From: Siphonodentalium dalli
Taxonomy: Eukaryota; Mollusca; Scaphopoda; Gadilida; Siphonodentaliidae
Reading direction: 5' to 3'
NCBI GenBank assembly: GCA_032622095.1
Contig: CP136064.1
Location: 179,898,011-179,962,010 of the forward strand
DNA: 64,000 nt
Part shown: one piece after another, positions 1-12,015 of the stretch
How the letters are laid out: the number at the start of each line of letters is the position of its first letter
Numbering within the stretch: the stretch's first letter is position 1
Made by a program: the position numbers and the translations under genes
The notes under the pieces: model-generated
Databases searched by the model: none
The model's input: only the letters and a program-made list of their open reading frames with translations
What the model was told of the DNA's origin: nothing

Positions 1-371
1 GAAAACGTATAACACTTTAAGCAACAGCATTCTCTATTCCCAACAAATACCCACAGCATACATTAACCTGGGCAACGCCGGGTAACCCTGCTAGTATATA
101 TATATATACCATAATTTCCCGTGCTCTGTCAATTTTGCTCATCAATGTTTGTCAACAGCATTCAACGAGCAATTCAATATATATATATATGTTCAATCAG
201 CTATACACATGAGGTGGTTCCGGTGCTCTCGTGATGAACTAATGACCCACACATCTGCACCGCCAAATCACGTTGTTGTATCATCATCTTGTTCAAACAA
301 GAGATATTCTGGAACTAATCCTTTCTCTCTGTTTACAATTTTAACATATTTGTTCACATAAATTATTGTCA

Positions 372-602
372 TGGAAGTGGTAGCCCAGTGGTTAGAGTGT
401 CGGACTTGTGATGGTGTTTTACTGTGCTCGCTTCATCGGACCTAGACGATAAATAGGTACCTGGCTGTTAGATATCCGTAAGCCGCTCTAGTGAAGCTCC
501 TGTAAAATGGCAGCAGGCACAAGACTCGACATTACTCATAAATACAGCTGGGGTAATAATGTAAGCGCTTAGAGCTACACCAGGGATTAAGCGCAATATA
601 AA
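372..602 (+). mobile_element. tRNA-derived SINE-like retroposon
   Basis: A perfect RNA polymerase III A box (tagcccagtgg) lies at 381-391, as in the 5' head of tRNA-derived SINEs. The B-box position (about 430-443) is eroded. The 3' part ends in ggattaagcgcaatataaat followed by a short A/T tail, a kind of tail shared by many invertebrate SINEs and their partner LINEs. It is non-coding and probably an old copy. No target-site duplication was identified. Confidence 0.7.
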
Positions 603-775
603 TGATATACATTATTATTTGCTGTACATGTTGTAGAACAAATAATGTGTGGACCAATCACACGCTATGTGTATATTTGTATGACATATACACGGAACAT
701 TCGCAAACGCTAAAAGTATTTTATGGCATAGATTGTTATTAAAACCGTACATCAAGGCACTATACAAAATAATCG

Positions 776-1054
776 GTGATTCGAAAATTAAAACATCAAT
801 ACACACACGAACCATATCTGAATATTGTCCAGAATATCGACACAAAGATACTGTTCTGCAAACTACGAATTAGTAATCATAACTTGGAAATTGAAAAGGG
901 TCGTCATAAACAACCAAAAGTGTCACTTGATGAAATAATTTGTAGGAAATGTATAACACGGAGGCTGAGAATGAAGAACACTTCCCTATGCGCTGCATCA
1001 TATATGAAACGATGCGTAAACACTTCTTTGATGAGATAGGAATGACGAATAAAT
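776..1054 (+). pseudogene. LINE (non-LTR retrotransposon) ORF2 C-terminal fragment
   Basis: The translation carries the LRISNHNLEIEKGRH motif and then an ICRKC cysteine pair, typical of the C-terminal end of CR1/L2/Jockey-type LINE polyproteins. After a one-base shift near 955 the neighbouring frame continues with EAENEEHFPMRC and ends in NK-stop at about 1054, completing a CxxC...H...C knuckle. The RT and endonuclease domains are absent, so this is a 5'-truncated, frameshifted dead copy. The clade is not certain. Confidence 0.75.
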
Positions 1055-1204
1055 AATACATTTATGAGTGATGGCCAAAAATTCCAATACACAATGCAAA
1101 CAACGAGCCACATACATGCAACATAATCTGCAACATGGTCAGGACATTTTTCAAAGAAAGGTAAAATTCTACGGATATGATTGTGAAATAGTTCCTACAT
1201 GCGT

Positions 1205-2110
1205 AATATATATATATATATACTAGAGGATGACCCGACTTCGTCCGGGCTTTAACCTTGAATTGTCCATTTTGAAGGTCAATGTCAAGTGGGGTCACAA
1301 TTTGACCAGTCCAAAACACTGCCCGGACAAAAGTACCCGACAAACGTGCCCATCAAAATCCATCCGGTTTTGCCCGATTTGACCTTGAATTGATCATTTT
1401 GAAGGTCAAGGTCAAGTCGGGTAACGATTTGACCCGTCCAAAACACTCAGTGGACAAAAGTAACCCTATGTATAAAATGTCGTCGAAATCCCATCAAAAT
1501 TGGAGATTTGACCTTGAATTGATCCGATTTCAAGGTCAAGGTTACGTCGCACGGGCAAATGAATATGCTTATGAGACTCCCCATACGAAAGTACCCCACA
1601 TACCAAGTTTCATCGAAATCCCGTGATATTCGGGGGTTTGACCTTGAAATTACCCGGTTTCAAGGTCAAGGTCACGTCCCACGGTCAAATTAATAGGCAC
1701 ATGTCACTCCCCGGCCGAAAATACCCCCACATACCAAGTTTCATCGAAATCGGCTCGGCCGTTTTCGAGTCCATCGATTACAGACAGACAGACAGACAGA
1801 TCTTCCAAAATATATAATAGATAATCTATTAAATATTTTTGAACTGCTGTCTGTCTGTCTGTGTGTATGTGTGTTATTGACTCAAATTTGGTATGTAGAC
1901 CTACTTTGATCCCGGAACAATATGGGCGGTCCAATTTCACGTGCGACCGTGTCCTTGACCTTGACATCGCTCATATACGCTCAAATAGGCATGTTTCTGG
2001 ACCGATCGAACAATAGTTTGTCCAGACGCTGTATATTCTGCCCAGACGGAGGCGATCACAAAGAAATCCCTAAATAGCCCGGACGAATAATTGTTAACAT
2101 TGTCATATAT
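1205..2110. repeat. Dispersed invertebrate repeat with 'ggtcaaggtcacgt' units and inverted ends
   Basis: A TA microsatellite (about 1206-1221) is followed by gacccgacttcgtccgggc at 1231. Then come four degenerate repeats of 'gaccttgaattgatc..ggtcaaggtcacgtc', two copies of 'caagtttcatcgaaatc', and tetranucleotide runs (GACA)n at 1783-1800 and (GTCT)n at 1850-1862. The right part, 1850-2100, is homologous to 58845-59235, where the end reads 'ggacaaagtcgggc', the reverse complement of the left start. This looks like a non-autonomous element or composite of two copies in opposite orientation. Confidence 0.65.
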
Positions 2111-3735
2111 ATATTTATTATGTTGACATCGGTCTCGAGTGGACGTTTTTATGTCATTAAACTGTAATGAAATAACAACCGTTAAAATGTCGAACCAAAA
2201 ATACTCCGTAGTTACCTATAAATATAACTCGTTCGGTGTGATGACGTACAAGACAGTGCTCGGTTTCTTTCAACGTTTGCGTGATAGATTTGCTAGCGCC
2301 TAATTATCTTTTGCCTCCTGATACGTACGCAGCGGGTTTACGCGATGTCTCAGTAATGAGCGGGGATTACTGTTCATTGTTTCTGATTGATATCTATTTT
2401 ATTTATAGTAATTCATGGTTCTAAATCGAGAAAGGTTGTTGCCTTTTCGGCTTTACCAGACCTAGATTTATCCGGTTGATAAATATTTCCCAATTCACAT
2501 GCGCGATTTCCTTGTGTCGAATCTAATTATCAAGATATTGGCTCCAGTCCGTATGCATTGCATAAATTTGAAATACTTCGGCTGTTCATCGATGTGCTAT
2601 TTGAGAAGGATAATTTTGCCTGCTTCCGTCCCATTCAAATATATAACCGACATGGCTGATCTCAGAATTGCCATCGCGTTATATACTTGTATGTGCATGA
2701 TTGGTTAATTATATAGGGTATTGCTGCATTACGTCGCTTAAAGGATCCACTGTCCTATTTGAAGCCAACAATTCCTTATTTTCTAAGCCAATGTTCCGTT
2801 AAAGTGGTGTGAAACATTCCGGTTTGGGTGATCAAATAGAAATGGAGAATATTCTTGCTCAAAGTAGTTATTTTTTACAAATATTAATACAAAGTTATAG
2901 TACACACACGCCATTGTTATATATTAATTAAATGCAATGACTCTCGCCGGCGAAAATAATTTGCGTTAGTTTATCGCCGATTGTCGCGTCCCGAATCTAG
3001 ATGTAAATATTTACAATTAAGCGTAGTTCAGACGATGATATCTATGGAGTGGTGTGGTAAATTTCTCTGAGATTTTCGGTGTTGCTAGTAGAATGCTACA
3101 TTCCCACAGTTGGCATAGCGACTGAGTACTAACTTATCAGTTTCTCGCAACCGAACAAGTCCATAATATGTATTTAACATTACTAGGCAAAGAAAATGAA
3201 GAAAAAATGTACTCGTCATTCGCATCAAACAAGCATCGCGAAAATTCATCGTCCATACGTCAAAAACGAGGCGATCACTGTAATATTTTCTAGGCTGACA
3301 AAAATTTAAAAACGTATTAAAACTGGCAATCAAAACCTCATACACAATATTATTTCGATTATTTTTTTTCATTGTCCATCAAGTCCCATATTATATAGGA
3401 TCTATACTCTTATTTTCACAATTTATACCATTTCAATAAAAATGTCAATATAGTAAAATTAACAGGCAAACCTGAAAGTACATACGCCATCATATTTTCT
3501 AATTGTATTATTCATTCAGGGACAGCGGGAAGACGGACAGTATGTCACGCTACTCCTGTACTATAATTAGTAATTCATGCATAACTGCCCTGTTATAAAT
3601 TATTATTTATTGTACAAATAAACATGTACATCTACATCATACTAATGGGCTCTTGTGACGGGTCCGATCTAATTATTTTCTGAGGTAGAAAACGTAAATA
3701 TTGTGCTATTATGGTGTCAAATCGAACAAGGCATC
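2110..3735. other. No gene recognised
   Basis: AT-rich sequence. Open frames at 2499-2708 (+) and 3085-3372 (-) show no recognisable motif or exon-like borders. Nothing repetitive within this window was identified here. Confidence 0.5.
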
Positions 3736-3738
3736 TAA

Positions 3739-4158
3739 GGCTACGTTCATACACTGGCAAGTTTGCACGGTATGTTTTTGCGGGAATTTCGTCATAGAAA
3801 ACCACATGGTGCCAGAATAGGAACGGAACCATGCATATAACATGCATCTTTACCAAAGTGAAAGACATGAGAAGTAACATTTATCAAATTCCACTTTTGA
3901 GAGTGCTATATATGGATTTTGCCTTCAAATACCTGTATGATTTATTCTTGCGAGATAATTGCATTATATTTACAGGCAAATTCCGGTAGCATCGTTACTG
4001 GTGGAATTACAGAGATTTTACTTCACACGTAGTTAGCTGTGGCACAGATGCACTTTATGTGCTTGTTTCCGTGCATATTATGGCACCATATCGTTTTCTA
4101 CGACCAAATGCCTGCAAACCATACCGTGCAAACTTGCCAGTATATATGAACGTATACC
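3739..4158. mobile_element. MITE family H1, copy 1 (PIF/Harbinger-like)
   Basis: Terminal inverted repeats read GGNTACGTTCATACACTGGC and continue aagtttgcacgg; the right end is ccgtgcaaacttgccag...cgtataccc. The element is flanked on both sides by TAA, the 3-bp TWA-type duplication expected of PIF/Harbinger elements. The interior has no coding capacity. Two relatives lie at 4209-4619 and 5648-6056. Confidence 0.85.
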
Positions 4159-4208
4159 CTAATGGGACACAATGCACAAAATCGACTACTCTGTAGAAAC
4201 ATCACCAC

Positions 4209-4619
4209 TAAGGGTGCGTTCATGCACTGGCAAGTTTGCACGGCATTCGTTGCAGACATTTTCTCATAGAAACCCTATGGCGCCAGGATATGAACGGCAA
4301 CATACATATAAAATTCATATTGACTAAAGCTAACGACACGAGGAGTGACATTTCGGTAGTTCCACATGTAACGGTGCTACTAACGCATTACCTTAAAATA
4401 CCTGTATGATTGATTCTTGCGAGATAATTGCATGCTATTGATAGGCAAATATTGACAGCATCGCTGCTAGTGGAACTAAAAAGTATTTACTTATCATGTA
4501 GTTAGCTGTGATACTGATGCATTTTATATCCACGTTTCCGTTCACATTCTGGCACCATGTGGTTTTCTATGAAGAAATACATGCAAAACCGTGCAAACTG
4601 TCCAACGTATGAACGTACC
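4209..4619. mobile_element. MITE family H1, copy 2 (PIF/Harbinger-like)
   Basis: Same terminal inverted repeat (gggtgcgttcatgcactggc) and interior landmarks ('tgattcttgcgagataattgc') as copy 1, again between TAA trinucleotides. It lies only about 50 bp from copy 1 in the same orientation, so the pair could be two insertions or a local duplication. It is non-autonomous, with no transposase reading frame. Confidence 0.85.
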
Positions 4620-5142
4620 CTAAAAGGAACGTGGAGAAATTGATAAACTTTGTTTCGACCAAGCATTGAGAAATATTCTGGACATTACTAATCGTGTAGT
4701 ATTTTCATACATTTATGTTTGAATATGATTTTCAGAATATGTTTTTAATGCTTGGACCTTTTCCAATGTTTACTTTCAAATTTTTATTGAACTTTGGTAC
4801 CTTATTTGGACTAAGTTTTCTTTTATCGTTAATTCCACTGTTTACAAAACAATGGTTTTGATATGCGAAATCTCATTACTGGAGAGGTATTAATAATGAA
4901 AATAAGAACAAAGTCAGTATATTGTTTCGTGTACTTGTTGATAGTATTTGTCTTACAGACTGTTATGTCATTCCATATGAACCCAATTCGAAGGCATTGA
5001 CACCCTTTAATTTTGATATATGGTTTCTACCTATACAGTGGAAAAATTCAACATATGTATGGAATAGTGGCTGAAATGGTTAACCCAACAGAAAATGAGA
5101 GGAGCAGGCAGGCTGGTTAAGCATCATTAAAACCCACCTCAT

Positions 5143-5284
5143 TCGTTCTACCTCGACCTTCTATTTCTACGAATGGGCAATTTCACACTGGAGATCCGTG
5201 AACTCGATTACCGGTTAAGCGAACTAAGCACAACGGTCATTTGTTTACATTTTCACGTCGAAGCTGCTCCACAAAATCGGTGAG
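5143..5284 (+). pseudogene. Possible 5' exon of a degenerate zinc-finger-type gene
   Basis: One frame from about 5170 reads NFTLEIRELDYRLSELSTTV and continues open to a good splice-donor-like site (tcg|gtgagt) at 5283/5284. A closely similar peptide (KFTLEIRELDYRLRTRTTV) and another donor (gtaagt) occur in inverted orientation at 7598-7690. The match at peptide level, with a donor after each, suggests two copies of the same exon. The product is not recognised. The link to the finger exon at 6561 is inference from order, strand and splice phase. Confidence 0.4.
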
Positions 5285-5647
5285 TATTAAACAAAACAAT
5301 GCCATTCGTCCATATCAGATTAATTGGAAGGGGCGAGAATGAAGCATCTATGAGAAGAAGTAATCCATTGCCGAAATAATGTCTTATTTATGTAACAAAA
5401 GAGATTTGTATGCCTTATTTTTTGAATAATTGCCATGTTTACGATTTCAATCGTTTGGTGAGACCCTGTCGGTCGCTCTTTAAATATATGTTAGTTGTCT
5501 CCAAATATGCTAGGATCTCAACATAATTAGCTGTTGAACCCAGCTCTTAGAACAAGCTGAAAGGCACGTATAAGGTATGCATTTTGAAATCGAGTATTAT
5601 TTATGCAAGAACTCGTACAACGGTTACGAGCACCACGCGCATAGGTT

Positions 5648-6056
5648 AAGGGTACGTTCATACACTGGCAAGTTTGCACGGTACGGTTTGCAGTCATAGA
5701 AAACGACATGGTACCATAACATGAACCGAAACAAGCACATAAAGTGCATCTTTGCCACAGCTAACTACGTGCGAAGTAAAATCTCTGTAGTTCCACTAGT
5801 AACGATGCTACCTGAATTTGCCTGTAAATATCATGCAATTATCTCGCAAGAATAAATCCTACAGGTATTTCAAGGCAAATTCCAGTAGCACTGTTACAAG
5901 TGGAACTAGATAAATGTTACTTCTCGTGTCTTTCGCTTTTGTATAGATGCATGTTATGTGCACGGTTCCGTTCATATTCTGGCACCATGTGATTTTATAT
6001 GACGAAATGCCCGCAAATATATACCGTGCAAACTTGCCAGCGTATGAACGTACCCT
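5648..6056. mobile_element. MITE family H1, copy 3 (PIF/Harbinger-like)
   Basis: Ends GGGTACGTTCATACACTGGC and its complement, flanked by TAA on both sides. The interior is mostly inverted relative to copies 1 and 2, as expected for a near-palindromic element. It sits in the putative intron between 5284 and 6560 of the zinc-finger relic. Confidence 0.85.
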
Positions 6057-6560
6057 AAGGAAACATGTTTAGTACCACGCACACCGGTCATAAATATTAT
6101 TTAAAAATATTAGCTCCTCCATAAAATGGTCGACACGGAGTATCCCTGTGAGTTTTCAGTAACATAATTTATACAGTAATTAGATTATGGCGAAGTAATA
6201 CACACATAGTGCCACAAATGCGCACGTGTGTCCGCGTATAACGTATACAAGAACTAGGACCGTACTTCTTTGTCCACATATAATAGTATTTTCTTCACAA
6301 AGATGACATTATTTCAGATGAAAGTCTGAGTGTCGTATAGAATCACCTAGAGTTTTAACACTGTATACGATTCTATCATTGGTCTCATTCTGCAACATGT
6401 TTATGCTAAATGAAGTATGCAGGATAGTGCTTCAATATAATCGCAAGTAGCTTTTGTCTGTTCATTTGGGAAATGCAACTATGTGCATAATAACGTTATC
6501 TTCTTGTTCATGCGCTTGTAACAATTTGCTGATATCATAGAACGATTCTGTTATTTCCAG

Positions 6561-6933
6561 ATAGATGGATGCCGAACCATACAGATGCAGTTTTTGTCCG
6601 ACGAATTTCGATAACTTACAATCAACAATCGACCACACGTGTGCTGAACGTACGGACACAGCAGTGTGATAATTGCAGTACCGTTTAGACGACAAAACTG
6701 GAAGGATTGGCTATTTGGAAAGGATACATCCAGCACTGATTCCAAGAGTATTATAAGAACAGCGAAAGCGTTTGGTTGTCCATGGAGATAACTGGTTAGT
6801 TTTTGCTGACTGCGAAGGCTCAAAACGTCGGAATATTGATCATCCACATTTAAATTTAGATCTGCCCAGTAAAGACAATGACGATGAGACTGACGACAGA
6901 GAGGCTGACAATATTTCAATAAATTACATATAA
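6561..6933 (+). pseudogene. Degenerate C2H2/C2HC zinc-finger protein exon
   Basis: The frame from ATG 6565 reads MDAEPYRCSFCPTNFDNLQS and then ..IDHTC, a CxxC...F...L...H finger. After two stops (TGA 6667, TAA 6670) the same frame resumes as LQYRLDDKTGRIGYLERIHP. After a third stop (TAA 6754) it continues to 6931 with an acidic tail (DNDDETDD). Frame retention across about 120 codons with only point stops indicates a recently dead coding exon. It is preceded by a plausible acceptor (ctgttatttccag). The layout resembles a family of small finger proteins I associate with bivalves, but that recall is not verified. The minus-strand frame here is its shadow. Confidence 0.5.
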
Positions 6934-7180
6934 TATTTGGAAATTAGACAATGTATGCGAACGCCTGAACGAAACATAATTCAAATTAAATCATGGCAAC
7001 ATTGTTCAAAAACAGAAATTAAAATTAATGTAAACTGCATGGTTTATAACAACAATAGGCGGTTGATTGCGCACTAAAAATACATGCAATATGTTATAGA
7101 TGGTGTTTCAACTAACATAGACCCTTTAGCCATCACATTTCGTCAGCATGATTTACCTTGCAGCACAGAACATCGGTAGC

Positions 7181-7215
7181 TTAACCTATGCGCGTGGTAT
7201 CGATAACCGTTGTGC
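7181..7215. repeat. Inverted copy of 5613-5647
   Basis: ttaacctatgcgcgtggt followed by aaccgttgtgcg is the reverse complement of the segment next to the third H1 MITE. Together with 7598-7690 against 5161-5284 it shows that parts of this locus exist twice, head to head. The arms are diverged and interrupted. Confidence 0.5.
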
Positions 7216-7597
7216 GTGGTTTAAAACATTTTTGAGTAACCGTTGTGTGAGTTCATTCCGAGTTTCAACACTCGAGTTGATTCTGTCGGTTTTCGTCGGT
7301 GACCTACTTTCGCGCGAAACGCTGGGCATGTGAATATCGTGGTGGATGTTTGTGCTGTCCGATATGGGTGCCAGTTTTTATCTAGGTCAACCGGCAACTG
7401 TGTGAAGATCCATTGAACCAGAAAGTTTACACGAGTCGGAGGAATATTTTTCATTTATCAGCCCATATACAAACAAATTTGATTAAACACTGGAGTTTTA
7501 ACGATCATGTCATAGAACCATTATCTATATACACAATGAACTCAGAAAATATTTGAATTATGGCACATTACATGGGTATATATCATAAAGATTACAC

Positions 7598-7690
7598 TTA
7601 CCGTCCGTCATGCTTAACCGTTGTTCGAGTTCTTAACCGGTAATCGAGTTCACGGATCTCCAGTGTGAATTTATCATGATTTGTATCAAA
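7598..7690 (-). pseudogene. Inverted partial copy of the 5' exon at 5161-5284
   Basis: The minus strand reads MSTFDTNHDKFTLEIRELDY and RLRTRTTVKHDGR, then a consensus donor (gtaagt) directly downstream. The upstream frame stays open to 7846 but is not recognised. The nucleotide match ctggagatccgtgaactcg to the plus-strand copy is nearly exact. It may be part of a second, inverted relic of the same gene. Confidence 0.4.
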
Positions 7691-8414
7691 AGTGGACATT
7701 CGTGATCTAGAACGTTCAAGTTGTTTACCGCAAATCGGCAGTCCTAATCTAGAACGGCCATCTCCCCAAATGTATACACAGTGAGTTATACAATGAGTCA
7801 ATTGGAGAAAGGAATAAGACAAAGAACGCTCTAATATTACCAACAATGATTAGCCCTACACATTACACATACATGGTTTATTTGATATATGAAATATCGA
7901 CCATGCTTTATATACTGAAATTCTCTGGAAAAAGCATTAGCAACCTTACGGCGTTTCCAATTTATCGCACAATATTGTGATAAACGCCCTTTATTCTTAC
8001 TATTTCAGGAATATGTTTAGGCTAACAAGCAACGCTCTTCAATATTACATACTGGAGGAAAGTCCAAAGTTCGAAACCCGATTTGTTTTTTTTATTTATG
8101 ACTTGAACAAGTCTCCCTGTTGCATATACAGTCCGTATACAAGTATTTAACGTATATATATCGATCAATTGTGGATCAATATATATGCAGAACCGGGTTG
8201 GGATGCAACAGAAGAATTCAACCATATTCACTTCTCCACTCTGTTTTGTACTTCTTCAACCAAAATCTCGCTACTGCAGTAGATACTATTTGAATACTAT
8301 GCGTGTATCATTGCAGGTTTATCATTACATGGGAGAGGAACTAGTATAATCTTGACATGATTGTCGTCGAATCCTCTGCGTCAAATTGTTTTCTGTATCC
8401 AAGCCGCAAAACAG

Positions 8415-8590
8415 AGTTCAGTCCCTTCGCTACGCTATTTTCAAATTAATATGGACAGTTCAGTTTCTCAGAATAATGCAGAATGAATTGTAACCTACAA
8501 AAATCTTAAATAAATGTGACATTTCTTCACAATATACGTGTTGGTGCGGGCAGCGGTAAGTCATGTGTAGGGGAATGAACTCTGCATGGA
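8415..8590 (-). repeat. Dispersed repeat R, copy 1
   Basis: The segments gagttcagtcccttcgctac and ctcagaataatgcagaatg followed by aattgtaac match, in reverse complement, segments at 33268-33330, 33478-33540 and 33598-33620. Three related copies in one window indicate an interspersed family. No coding content and no clear ends. Confidence 0.55.
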
Positions 8591-8617
8591 GCTTGTAATG
8601 TATCATGCATTTATATA

Positions 8618-9144
8618 TACCTTACTCGTATTTATATTCGCGCAGTACTATTTTTCGCGCACCCCATCGGTGCGCGAATTTAAAACTGAGCGAAAAATAG
8701 TACGACTCACAAGTTTAATCTAAACCACAGTCTATAGGAAATACAAAAGGGCTCCGTTGCTGAGTTTACATATATTATGAAAGGTTGAATAGACAATTAC
8801 GCATATACACGTATGCATATATTTACATTCGGGTAACCGCTATCAAGACCATTGCTCGCAATTCAAGCGACAAATCATGTTGACATAGACATTATTGAAA
8901 TGCTTTTTATAAGAAATACTAATATTCCAAGTCGCCACAAAAATATGATGTATGTAGTTACTAGTTTGTCTACACGATGTAAATCCACCGCGATGGTGTT
9001 TAATATTACACATATACTATCCGCCGCGATGGTGTTTAATATTACACACATACTATCTCCAATGACTAAGAACCGAAACTGGCATCAGGTCCAAGATATA
9101 CGAAAATATCATAGAAATATAACGAAATAAATACGAGTAAGGTA
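8618..9144. mobile_element. Non-autonomous DNA transposon with TA target site
   Basis: The ends TACCTTACTCGTATTTAT and ATAAATACGAGTAAGGTA form an 18-bp perfect terminal inverted repeat flanked by TA, consistent with a Tc1/mariner-type or other TA-targeting element. Near the left end a second hairpin (gtactatttttcgcg / gcgaaaaatagtac, 8646-8703) is present. A 36-bp tandem duplication lies inside. No transposase is encoded. Confidence 0.75.
8988..9059 (+). repeat. 36-bp tandem duplication
   Basis: Two near-identical copies (8988-9023 and 9024-9059) begin with ccgcgatggtgtttaatatt. The period is a multiple of three, so an incidental open frame reads the AMVFNITHILS repeat twice. I see no sign that it is a gene. 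Confidence 0.9.
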
Positions 9145-9149
9145 TACGT

Positions 9150-10060
9150 ATTCTTCGATCCCAGAAATATTATTTACACAAACGAAAGCAGCGAGCATAA
9201 CTGGGGGGCTTCAAACCGACGTGGGGCTTTAATAGAAGTCGTTTATTTTAATAAAAAAGAGGGCAACATCGGTCAGAGGCTTCAGGGAGAAGAACGAGCT
9301 AAGTCGAGCGCCGATCGAGCGCGCCGACTGACACATAGTTTTGGGTTTCATGTGTCTATAGGGATCTGATATATCTCAAGTGTTACATGGGATTTGTATA
9401 ACAAATAGGATGCAGCAATTTGAGTTAGATTCTCCATCAATTGTCTGGGGAAAGATACCAAATTATATATCAGACTCCTATAACAAAGTGGAGTTGTATT
9501 GCGTTCGTTGGTCGCTCACAATTGATTTAGGCGTACTATGAAAGTCTCAGACCAACATTACTGCAGATATAATAATATTTTTGTCGTTTATCACACAAGT
9601 CGACTGTCTGAAGTACATAGTGGCCAGACAGATGGGTATATGAGGTTAGCTTAGTGCAAAACTTGAGTTTTATTTCGAATTAAAGTTACAAAATATGGCA
9701 CGAACACCAGGATCTTTAAACAATTTGAATTAAAATTTATCACATAATTAGCCCTTAAATCCAGCCTCATATATTTTAGTAAGACACATGTGTATTGTCG
9801 ACACGCACAGTGACGCTTGAGCTTAGCAAATTGATATCGATGTCAGTGCCGGAACTTTATCATTATGGTAAATAGAATATAATTATGATATTCAATTCGT
9901 GTTGGGTTATTTAGTGTTGACTGTGAGATAAACATGGTTATAATGGTGGCTGAACAATTTTGTCAACAAGAAAAGATTCATTTAAAATGGAGCTATATTT
10001 TTTTATTGAAGGTGTCTTTACTTTCTCGTCGGTTGTGATAAGGAAATCAATAATAAATTT
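9150..10060. other. No gene recognised
   Basis: AT-rich, no open frame with a recognisable domain and no internal repeats seen. The composition shifts mildly toward GC at 9290-9330. Confidence 0.5.
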
Positions 10061-10215
10061 GTTTAACCCCAGCCGTTTCGAGATCGTTTCTCCTTGCTAA
10101 AATGTGATTGTGTGATCACTAAAGCTCGGCTCGAATCTAATTTAGTGCACTCGGTTTATAAATTTCGTATAGATTATGGACTCATTAGAGAATAGAGATC
10201 CTCTATTTCTTCCGA
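10060..10215 (-). repeat. Dispersed repeat B, copy 1
   Basis: gtttcgagatcgtttctcc, ttgctaaaatgtgatt, aaagctcggctcgaatc and ataaatttcgtat recur in inverted orientation at 29530-29700. Each copy also contains an internal palindrome around 'actaaattcgattcgagccgagctt'-type sequence. Family not identified. Confidence 0.65.
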
Positions 10216-10244
10216 ATTTATAGGGCCCGTGTCAGAAACCACAC

Positions 10245-10737
10245 ACTCTAAGAACAAATCTGTATAAATTCTACACAATATGTCTTAATTTTTATCCAAA
10301 ACAGAATTGTGTAGAAATGGCACTTGACATAGTGTCGGTGGAATTTCCTCAACATTGAATATGAGTGAATATGTGAGTGTACCGTAGATATTAGATGAGA
10401 TGTATTCTATTGGAGACACAAAACTAGCAAATGCTACCGCATTGGCAGCAGTGTTAAATTTGTTATACACTGCATGTGTTTGTGTTAAAACTGAACAGCA
10501 CATAATTGTGTAGCGCAGTTTAAAAGCTGCTGCCAGAGTTTTAATATGGTAGTTTTTACGAGGTATGTATCAAATTGAACATATCTCCTCTACTAACTAT
10601 AATATACTCACATATTCAATGTTGAGAAAATTTCCATCAACACATAAAGTTATGTCATGTGTCATTTCTACACACTTTTGTTTAAGATCAAAATTAAAAC
10701 ATCTTGTGTAGAATTGATACAAATTCGTTCTAAGAGT
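10245..10737. mobile_element. MITE with about 130-bp terminal inverted repeats
   Basis: The left arm (10245-10400) and right arm (10590-10737) are reverse complements: actctaagaacaaatctgta...attctacacaa...tcaacattgaatatg. No target duplication is clear. The frames at 10285-10503 (-) and 10657-10842 (+) lie largely in the arms and are not genes. Confidence 0.8.
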
Positions 10738-11620
10738 TCGCGGCGAAAGTTCACCGTCACTGTGTCAAAACGGCAACGAAAGTTCAAGGGCACAATCGAT
10801 TATCCGATGACCGCGACAGTTTATGGGTATCGCGAGCAATAAAAGTTAGATGAAATTTGGTTCAATTATGCTTATCTGCGTGCCATTTTGGCATCAACAA
10901 TCATATAACAAGAAATGCTCGTCAACATTAAAGCCATGATATTATTTTACATCGACTCTTTATCATTTCCGTAGTTTTGATGCATTATACCATGAAACAA
11001 GTCACGTTGGAGTCAGACAATCAACAAATTCTCTACTATAAAGCCTATTTGGGGAGAGTGGGCCACGGTGGATCATGCGAACAATAGATCATTGGCGTTG
11101 TTATAAAGAGGTTGGATGATAGTATCCTGCATGGTATGATGTCATGTATGGGTATGCATGCACATACAGGAAGACCAAGAGTGAATCATAGCAAATCTCC
11201 ACAACAAATTAGATTTCAATAAAATACAGAAACATTAGACGAAAAAGTATGCTTGGTATATAAAAAGTATTTTCTTATGACAATAAAACATTTGGCATGT
11301 TGTACGTATTGAAATCAGGGCATCATTGATGCATGGCGGTTTTGCGGCACTATTTAGGGCATTTGTGTGAGCCTTTTCTGATTACTGATCTCCAGTCATT
11401 GCATGTCCATCAGGGGGGTCACCTGTGACCACAAGGGGTACATTTGGGGTAGTGTGGATAGGGGCGCAGTGGATCAACCTGATTATACTTATCCCCCATT
11501 CTATTTCATATGGATGTTTTCCTAACATGAAACAATTCACGTATCTGATATAGATACAAAATGCAATATTTCTATCTTGTTGAGGTATATATAGTGTATT
11601 TGCGAGTTTTGTTGAAAAAA

Positions 11621-11779
11621 AGAACACAAATTCTAGTGACGTAGTACTCTATATTCGTAATAATTATTTGTTGTCGTTCATTGTGCGAAAGGTGTCTATA
11701 AGACATCTTTCTCATAATTAACGACAACAGATAATTATTACGAATAGGGTACTATGTCACTAGAATTAATTTGTGTTCT
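11621..11779. mobile_element. Foldback palindrome with AGAACACAA ends
   Basis: Nearly the whole 159-bp segment folds on itself: agaacacaaattctagtgac...cgtaataattat pairs with ataattattacgaat...gtcactagaattaatttgtg. It ends in the same CAGAACACAA motif as the palindrome at 40539-40693, and both are followed by tctat. A small non-autonomous element is likely. Confidence 0.75.
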
Positions 11780-11862
11780 GTCTATTCGGTGTCGTTATTT
11801 CCTATCCGTTGTTTTATAAGGCGCGCGCAATGGACATTCCAATCGACATGCAAATAGACTTA

Positions 11863-12015
11863 AAGCTGCTTTCACACATGTCCGTTTCTCGGATGCGTTT
11901 CCTTGCGTTTCTAATATTTTAACGCATCCGGAAAACGCATCGGTCGAAACAGTGATCATATCACTGGGTCTTTCACGCATGTGCGTTTGTCGGATGCGTT
12001 TCTTTTTTTTCATGT
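11863..12015. mobile_element. Partial MITE with AAGCTGCTTTCAC end
   Basis: TTA|AAGCTGCTTTCACACATG resembles the end of the element at 14097-14351. Inside, 'cggatgcgttt' and its complement 'aaacgcatccg'-type segments alternate, and the first 30 bp recur in direct orientation at about 11971. A matching right end was not found, so the copy is probably truncated. Confidence 0.45.

Noticed and set aside
6551-6919. 122-codon minus-strand frame
   Set aside because: It is the antisense shadow of the degenerate zinc-finger exon on the plus strand.
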